This document shows positions 5,480-9,768 of a stretch of 9,768 nucleotides of DNA, piece after piece; within the stretch, counting starts at the first letter, position 1, and the number at the start of each line of letters is the position of its first letter. The stretch covers positions 1-9,768 of the forward strand of contig PAHB01000015.1 in the NCBI GenBank assembly GCA_002704665.1, written 5' to 3'. The notes beneath the pieces were generated by a model. That model had not been told where the DNA came from. It made no database searches and saw nothing but the letters and a program-made list of their open reading frames with translations. The translations under genes were made by a program, and so were the position numbers. The DNA is from Pseudomonadota bacterium. Its GTDB lineage: Bacteria > Pseudomonadota > Gammaproteobacteria > Burkholderiales > Eutrophovitaceae.

Positions 5480-7927
5480 ATGAGCGATGAAAAAGTACAT
5501 GAGAGAAAAAAACTAAGCTTACAAGGAAGAGAGACACTTTCTATTGGTAAAAACATCGACAACTCTAGGGCTAGTTCAAGAGTAAATCCCGGTGGATTGA
5601 AAAGATCCTTTCAAATAGAAACTCGAAGAAAAAGAAATATTAGACCGGGTTTAGATAAAGATATTTTTAAACCTCAAAATAATACCAATAACCCTAATAC
5701 CAGTTCACCGGGCTCTCTAACTTTTGAGGAGAGAACTGCTAGAATTAATGCTCTTAAGAAGCAGAACCAAAGTGTTTTAGAGAACGAAAAAAATGGTAAA
5801 GTAGTTTCCGAAAAAAAACAGGGTTCTGATCTTAATAAAAGTCAAAACAAACAATCAACTTCCGCAGAAACAGAATTGCCAGTTGAAAAAATAGTTTCTA
5901 ATTTACCCAAAAATGAAAACACTATAAACCCTAAAAATAAAAAACCTCTAAACAAAGTCACAGAGAATGAAGAAAACCAAAAAGATAAAAGAGGAGTTAA
6001 AGTTAAATTAACAGTTAAAAGAGATGAACAAAGAAGGCAAAACTCAAAACTAACTGTTAATGAAGCTCTTTATAATAATGAAAGGATAAGGTCCCTTTCA
6101 TCAGTTAAAAGGCAAAGAGAAAAAGTAAAAAATCAGTTAGAAGATAAACCTATATTAAAGCAGCAAAGAGAAGTAGTTATTCCTGATAATTTAACTGTTT
6201 CAGACTTAGCCAATAGGATGGCTGAAAAAACTGCAGATGTTGTTAAAGAGTTAATGAAGTTAGATATTATGGCTACAGCAACTCAAGTGATTGATGGAGA
6301 AACTGCAGAATTAGTTGTTATAGGAATGGACCACAAACCAAAAAGAATTTCTGAATCAGATATTGAACAAGGCTTATCTGATGACAATGATCCAGAAGAA
6401 TTGAAATCATTAAGGCCACCAGTGGTAACGATTATGGGGCATGTTGACCACGGTAAAACTTCACTTTTAGATTCTATAAGAAAAAGTAAAATTGTTTCTT
6501 CAGAAGCTGGAGGAATAACTCAACATATTGGGGCTTATCAAATTAAAACAAAAGATAATTCATTAATAACATTTATTGATACTCCAGGCCACGCAGCATT
6601 TACCAATATGAGATCAAGAGGAGCAAATATAACGGATATAGTAATTATAGTCGTTGCTGCAGATGATGGAGTGAAAGACCAAACTATTGAAGCAATTAAT
6701 CATGCCAAAGCTTCAAAATGCCCTATTATTGTTGCAATTAATAAATGTGATAAGCCTGAGGCTGACCCTCAAAAAGTCAAAACAGAACTTTTAAACTATG
6801 AAATAATTGCTGAGGATTTAGGTGGCGATGTTCAAGTTGTTGAAATTTCTGCAATAACAGGTAGGGGTCTTCCAGAGTTAGAAGAAGCAATTATCCTTCA
6901 GTCAGAAATTCTTGAACTGAAATCAAATTCTAACAGGTATGCTGAAGGTGTAGTAATTGAATCTAAGGTTGAAAAAGGAAGAGGGTCAGTAGCAAATGTT
7001 TTGGTTACTAAGGGGACATTAAAAGTTGGAGATATTTTTGTGGTAGGATCTGTTACTGGAAGAGTTAGGGCTTTAATAGATGACTTAGGAAAAAAAATAA
7101 AGCATGCTAAGCCTTCAACACCAGTTGAAATTTTGGGTATAAATGGAACTCCTTTTTCTGGAGATTTGTTAACTGTGGTGGAGACAGACTCTAGAGCTAG
7201 AGAAATAGCAGAATATAGATTAATTAAGCAAAAAAATAGTTTAGATAATGCAAGGTTAGCTAGCAGAGGATCTTTAGAACAAATGATGAGTGCTATTAAA
7301 GATTCTGCCAAAAAAGAGCTACCAGTTATTATTAAAACTGATGTTCATGGAAGTCTCGAAGCTATAAAGGTTGCTGTTAGTTCTATAGGGGATGAAAATG
7401 CAAAGGTTCAACTTTTGTTTGGAGGTGTTGGTGGAGTTTCTGAAAGTGACGTCTCTCTTGCAATAGCTTCAAATGCAATTATTTTTTGTTTTAATGTTAG
7501 GGCTATTCCTCAAGCAAGAGATTTAGCTAAAATTGAAAATGTTGAAATAAGGTATCACTCAATAATTTACGAATTATTAGATGAAGTTAAAAATGCTTTA
7601 ACAGGAATTTTAGACCCTGAAACTAAGGAAGAATTTATTGGTTATGCTAAAGTTAAAGAGGTTTTTAATATTTCTAAAATTGGAAAAATAGCTGGATGCG
7701 AAGTAACCGAAGGTATTATAAAGAAAGGTTGTAAGGTAAGACTTTTAAGAGATAATGTAGTAATTTATGAAGGAGCTCTTAAAACTCTTAAAAGATTTAA
7801 AGATGAAGTAAAAGATGTAAAGCAAGGCATTGAATGTGGGATTGCCCTTGAAAACTACAATGATATAAATGTTGCAGATGTTTTTGAATGCATTGAACTT
7901 ACACAAATTGCAAGAACATTAAAATAG
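5480..7927 (+). CDS. infB: Translation initiation factor IF-2
   Basis: IF2 is the GTPase that brings formyl-Met-tRNA to the 30S subunit and promotes subunit joining. The 815-residue protein has a basic N-terminus with an Arg/Lys-rich segment at 41-55. A low-complexity Asn/Lys/Glu/Ser-rich linker spans about 65-170. The IF2-associated segment (KLTVNEAL at 190-197, then RSLSSVKRQREK) is followed by the IF2 N domain at about 230-300. The G domain begins near 311. Its motifs are G1 GHVDHGKT (320-327), G2 around GGITQHIG (344-351), G3 DTPGHAAF (367-374), G4 NKCD (421-424) and G5 SAITG (457-461). Domain II, domain III and the C-terminal domain that binds initiator tRNA complete the protein, all without gaps. 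The G4 motif has Cys where bacterial IF2 usually has Ile or Met. The gene lies 13 nt before rbfA. Confidence 0.98.
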   Translation: MSDEKVHERKKLSLQGRETLSIGKNIDNSRASSRVNPGGLKRSFQIETRRKRNIRPGLDKDIFKPQNNTNNPNTSSPGSLTFEERTARINALKKQNQSVLENEKNGKVVSEKKQGSDLNKSQNKQSTSAETELPVEKIVSNLPKNENTINPKNKKPLNKVTENEENQKDKRGVKVKLTVKRDEQRRQNSKLTVNEALYNNERIRSLSSVKRQREKVKNQLEDKPILKQQREVVIPDNLTVSDLANRMAEKTADVVKELMKLDIMATATQVIDGETAELVVIGMDHKPKRISESDIEQGLSDDNDPEELKSLRPPVVTIMGHVDHGKTSLLDSIRKSKIVSSEAGGITQHIGAYQIKTKDNSLITFIDTPGHAAFTNMRSRGANITDIVIIVVAADDGVKDQTIEAINHAKASKCPIIVAINKCDKPEADPQKVKTELLNYEIIAEDLGGDVQVVEISAITGRGLPELEEAIILQSEILELKSNSNRYAEGVVIESKVEKGRGSVANVLVTKGTLKVGDIFVVGSVTGRVRALIDDLGKKIKHAKPSTPVEILGINGTPFSGDLLTVVETDSRAREIAEYRLIKQKNSLDNARLASRGSLEQMMSAIKDSAKKELPVIIKTDVHGSLEAIKVAVSSIGDENAKVQLLFGGVGGVSESDVSLAIASNAIIFCFNVRAIPQARDLAKIENVEIRYHSIIYELLDEVKNALTGILDPETKEEFIGYAKVKEVFNISKIGKIAGCEVTEGIIKKGCKVRLLRDNVVIYEGALKTLKRFKDEVKDVKQGIECGIALENYNDINVADVFECIELTQIARTLK

Positions 7928-7940
7928 AAAAACATAAATA

Positions 7941-8312
7941 ATGGAAATTCAAGTTACCCAAAGACAATTAAGAGTAAGTGAGCTATTACGTCAAAAAATT
8001 GCTGATATCCTATTACGGGGAAATATCCATGATAAAAATTTAAGCAGGTACAGTATTACTGTATCTCAAGTAATTGTAACACCAGATTTAAAGTTTGGAA
8101 AAGTATTTGTATCATTTTTGGGCGAAAAAAATTCAGATCAAATTCTTAAAGACTTAAATAATTATGCTTTCAAAATTCAAAATCAAGTTGGAAACAAACT
8201 TCGTTTAAAAAGAACACCAAAATTAAAGTTTTTTATAGACGACAGCTTTGATAATGCTGCAAAAATTAATAAATCTATAAACTCTATTTCTGATATAGAC
8301 AGCCTGCGATAA
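7941..8312 (+). CDS. rbfA: 30S ribosome-binding factor RbfA
   Basis: RbfA binds the 30S subunit near 16S rRNA helix 1 and is needed for late maturation and cold growth. The 123-residue protein is a single type II KH domain of normal length. Recognisable segments are QRQLRVSELLRQKIADIL at the start, the strand SQVIVTPDLKFGKVFVSFLG, and LRLKRTPKLKFFIDDSFD, which matches the conserved C-terminal strand and acidic motif. The ATG start gives the expected N-terminus. The 13 nt gap from infB holds no convincing Shine-Dalgarno site, so re-initiation after infB is likely. Together with rimP it gives the operon two assembly factors for the small subunit. Confidence 0.95.
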   Translation: MEIQVTQRQLRVSELLRQKIADILLRGNIHDKNLSRYSITVSQVIVTPDLKFGKVFVSFLGEKNSDQILKDLNNYAFKIQNQVGNKLRLKRTPKLKFFIDDSFDNAAKINKSINSISDIDSLR

Positions 8313-8318
8313 TATTTT

Positions 8319-9227
8319 ATGAATCTAATTCACGGTTGGGTTAATTTTGACAAACCAAAAGGTATTTCATCTTTTAAGGCTGTAAGCTTAGTTAAAAAAT
8401 ATTTTTTAGTTAAAAAAGCTGGGCATGCTGGGACTTTAGACCCTCTTGCTTCAGGGGTTTTGCCTATTGCTATTGGAGAGGCTACTAAAACTACATCGTT
8501 TATGATGGGTTCTATTAAAACATATAATTGTTTAGTTGAATGGGGAAGCGAAACAAGTACTGATGATGAAGAGGGGGAAGTAATAAAAACTTCAAATAGA
8601 ATTCCTACAAAAAATGAAATTGAATTAAATCTAAAAAATTTTATAGGCAAAATTAGCCAAATACCTCCAAAGTTTTCCGCAATAAAAGTAAATGGAAAAA
8701 GATCTTATTCTATTGCAAGAAAAGGTGAAACACCAAAACTTAAAGAAAGGGAAGTTGAGGTTAAAGATTTAAAACTTATTGAGATTAAAGATAAAAATCA
8801 TGCATTAATTTTTATTAAATGTTCTAAGGGCACGTATGTTAGATCCTTAGTAAGGGATTTAGGAAGAAAATTAGGAGTTTTTGCTCATGTAAAAGATTTG
8901 AGAAGATCTTCGGTAGGTAATTTCAATGAAAAAAATTCGATTTCTCTTGATAATCTCAATGAAATAGAAGATGATACGCAGAAAATTTCTTTGGTATTAC
9001 CAATAGAGTCTGCTCTTGAAGAATTTATTAAGCTTGAAGTTAATCTTAATATAGAACAAAAACTAGTAAATGGTGTTAAAATACCCTTTAATGAAATTTT
9101 AAAATTTGATGAAAAGGTAAAATTTAGAAAAAATATGATGATATTAGCACGAATAAAAAAAAAACCTGTAGCATTATGTATTATAGATAATAGTGAAATT
9201 AAACCATTTCGTGTTTTTAACATCTAA
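8319..9227 (+). CDS. truB: tRNA pseudouridine(55) synthase
   Basis: TruB isomerises U55 to pseudouridine in the T loop of tRNAs and also acts as a tRNA folding chaperone. The 302-residue protein begins with the family hallmark GWVNFDKPKGISS (6-18). The catalytic Asp41 sits in GHAGTLDPLASGVLP (35-49). Further conserved parts are the tyrosine region after SIKTY, the segment QIPPKFSAIKVNGKRSY, and GTYVRSLVRDLG, which contributes to the active site. The C-terminal part is less conserved, as is common. The ATG lies 6 nt after the rbfA stop with no visible Shine-Dalgarno site, so translation is probably coupled. A run of ten A (9155-9164) encodes three Lys near the C-terminus, a possible slippage site, but the frame is intact. 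Confidence 0.96.
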   Translation: MNLIHGWVNFDKPKGISSFKAVSLVKKYFLVKKAGHAGTLDPLASGVLPIAIGEATKTTSFMMGSIKTYNCLVEWGSETSTDDEEGEVIKTSNRIPTKNEIELNLKNFIGKISQIPPKFSAIKVNGKRSYSIARKGETPKLKEREVEVKDLKLIEIKDKNHALIFIKCSKGTYVRSLVRDLGRKLGVFAHVKDLRRSSVGNFNEKNSISLDNLNEIEDDTQKISLVLPIESALEEFIKLEVNLNIEQKLVNGVKIPFNEILKFDEKVKFRKNMMILARIKKKPVALCIIDNSEIKPFRVFNI

Positions 9228-9232
9228 AGTTT

Positions 9233-9236
9233 GGAG
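9233..9236 (+). promoter_or_regulatory. Shine-Dalgarno site of rpsO
   Basis: GGAG lies 8 nt before the rpsO ATG at 9245, within a 17 nt spacer after truB. It supports this start. Confidence 0.75.
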
Positions 9237-9244
9237 AAAGTTAT

Positions 9245-9514
9245 ATGTCTATTGAGAAGGACAAGAAAATAGAATTAGTCAAAAATTATGGCAAAAATGA
9301 AAACGATAGTGGCTCTTCTAATGTACAAGTAGCTATAATAAGCGAAAGAATAAAAAACTTAACAGAGCACCTTAAAGAACACAAAAAAGATTTTGCTACA
9401 AGAAGAGGTTTGCTAACATTAGTTGGTAAAAGAAGAAAGTTATTAGAGTATATAAAGAAGAAAAATTCAGAAAATTATTCCACTTTAATAGAAAGTCTTG
9501 GTTTAAGAAGATAG
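9245..9514 (+). CDS. rpsO: 30S ribosomal protein S15
   Basis: S15 is a primary binding protein of the central domain of 16S rRNA and takes part in bridges to the 50S subunit. The 89-residue length is exactly that of the family. The helical protein contains SSNVQVAIISERIKNLTEHL (24-43), HKKDFATRRGLL, the GKRRKLLEYIKKK segment and the typical ending SLGLRR. The start is supported by GGAG 8 nt upstream. In Escherichia coli S15 represses its own translation by binding its mRNA leader. Here only 17 nt separate it from truB, so any such structure would have to include the end of truB; none was recognised. The gene stands next to pnp, as in most proteobacteria. Confidence 0.98.
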   Translation: MSIEKDKKIELVKNYGKNENDSGSSNVQVAIISERIKNLTEHLKEHKKDFATRRGLLTLVGKRRKLLEYIKKKNSENYSTLIESLGLRR

Positions 9515-9571
9515 AATATCCAAGCAACTTATAGTTTAATTAATAATTTAATAAAATCAAAAACACATTAT

Positions 9572-9575
9572 GGAG
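9572..9575 (+). promoter_or_regulatory. Shine-Dalgarno site of pnp
   Basis: GGAG ends 6 nt before the ATG at 9582. An in-frame ATG at 9570 overlaps it, but that codon has no ribosome binding site of its own and would add four residues ahead of the conserved PNPase N-terminus. The start at 9582 is therefore preferred. Confidence 0.75.
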
Positions 9576-9581
9576 AAAAGT

Positions 9582-9768
9582 ATGTTCCAAATTTATAAAA
9601 AGGAACTCGATTGGGATGGAAAACCATTAATATTAGAGACTGGAAAGATAGCCAGACAAGCAGATGGTGCAGTTTTAGCTTCACTAGGTCAAACAACTGT
9701 TTTATGTACAGCCGTTTTTATGAAGTCTGCAAAGCCTGGTCAGGATTTTTTCCCTCTTACCGTTAATT
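9582..9768 (+). CDS. pnp: Polyribonucleotide nucleotidyltransferase (PNPase), 3' end cut by window edge
   Basis: PNPase degrades RNA from the 3' end by phosphorolysis, releasing nucleoside diphosphates, and can add tails in reverse. Only the first 62 codons are in the window. They cover the start of the first RNase PH domain and are clearly recognisable: MFQIYKKELDWDGKPL, then LETGKIARQADGAVLASLG, then PGQDFFPLTVN. The full family protein is about 700 residues, so the catalytic second RNase PH domain and the KH and S1 domains lie beyond the edge. The spacer from rpsO is 67 nt, AT-rich, and shows no strong terminator, so co-transcription with rpsO is likely. Identity rests on the N-terminal match and on the rpsO-pnp gene order. 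Confidence 0.95.
   Translation, partial: MFQIYKKELDWDGKPLILETGKIARQADGAVLASLGQTTVLCTAVFMKSAKPGQDFFPLTVN

Noticed and set aside
6898..7311. 137-codon open frame on the - strand inside infB
   Set aside because: It lies wholly within conserved IF2 coding sequence and has no recognisable product; the same holds for the - strand frames in truB, rimP and trmB.
9480..9581. A promoter for pnp using TATAGT at 9530-9535
   Set aside because: The nearest -35-like TTGGTT is 26 nt away, and such boxes are expected by chance in this AT content.
1..9768. Recoding of TGA as tryptophan, considered because some very AT-rich or reduced Alphaproteobacteria do this
   Set aside because: lnt and rimP end with TGA at the expected protein length, conserved tryptophans use TGG, and no TGA interrupts a conserved domain.
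1..9768. A hidden novel system, mobile element, CRISPR array or tRNA gene
   Set aside because: All ten genes are recognised housekeeping families in a conserved order, the gaps are at most 95 nt, and no repeat arrays, integrase, attachment sites or cloverleaf were seen.

Overview
The window is a run of ten co-directional housekeeping genes on the + strand, two of them cut by the window edges. The order is lnt (5' end missing) - metK - trmB - rimP - nusA - infB - rbfA - truB - rpsO - pnp (3' end missing). This order, especially lnt-metK-trmB feeding into the rimP/nusA/infB block, is typical of Alphaproteobacteria. The proteins also look alphaproteobacterial: the NusA tail with two helix-hairpin-helix repeats, the IF2 N-terminus with its Arg/Lys-rich segment, and the N-termini of RbfA and PNPase. 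The DNA is strongly AT-rich, lysine, isoleucine and asparagine codons are abundant, and spacers are very short. This fits a streamlined AT-rich lineage such as SAR11-like or another marine alphaproteobacterium. That placement is inference and no species is claimed. TAA, TAG and TGA all close genes here, so the standard bacterial code applies.

Region 1 (2-3339) holds lnt (apolipoprotein N-acyltransferase), metK (S-adenosylmethionine synthetase) and trmB (tRNA m7G46 methyltransferase, which uses SAM). The genes are 32 and 12 nt apart and probably co-transcribed. Region 2 (3340-3434) is the longest gap in the window. It holds a possible promoter and a clear hairpin followed by six T, lying directly before the rimP start. 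Region 3 (3435-9514) is the classical translation/transcription operon: ribosome maturation (rimP, rbfA), transcription elongation and termination (nusA), translation initiation (infB), tRNA pseudouridylation (truB) and ribosomal protein S15 (rpsO). Region 4 (9515-9768) is a 67 nt spacer and the first 62 codons of pnp.

The genes form a functional set. RimP and RbfA assemble the 30S subunit that contains S15, IF2 starts translation on it, TruB and TrmB modify tRNA, MetK supplies the SAM used by TrmB, NusA links transcription with translation, and PNPase degrades RNA. I found no mobile element, CRISPR array, tRNA, phage gene or defence system, and no sign of a new biological system. The points most worth a second look are the hairpin before rimP, the absence of ylxR between nusA and infB, the absence of a regulator gene between lnt and metK, and the split between genes with and without a Shine-Dalgarno sequence.
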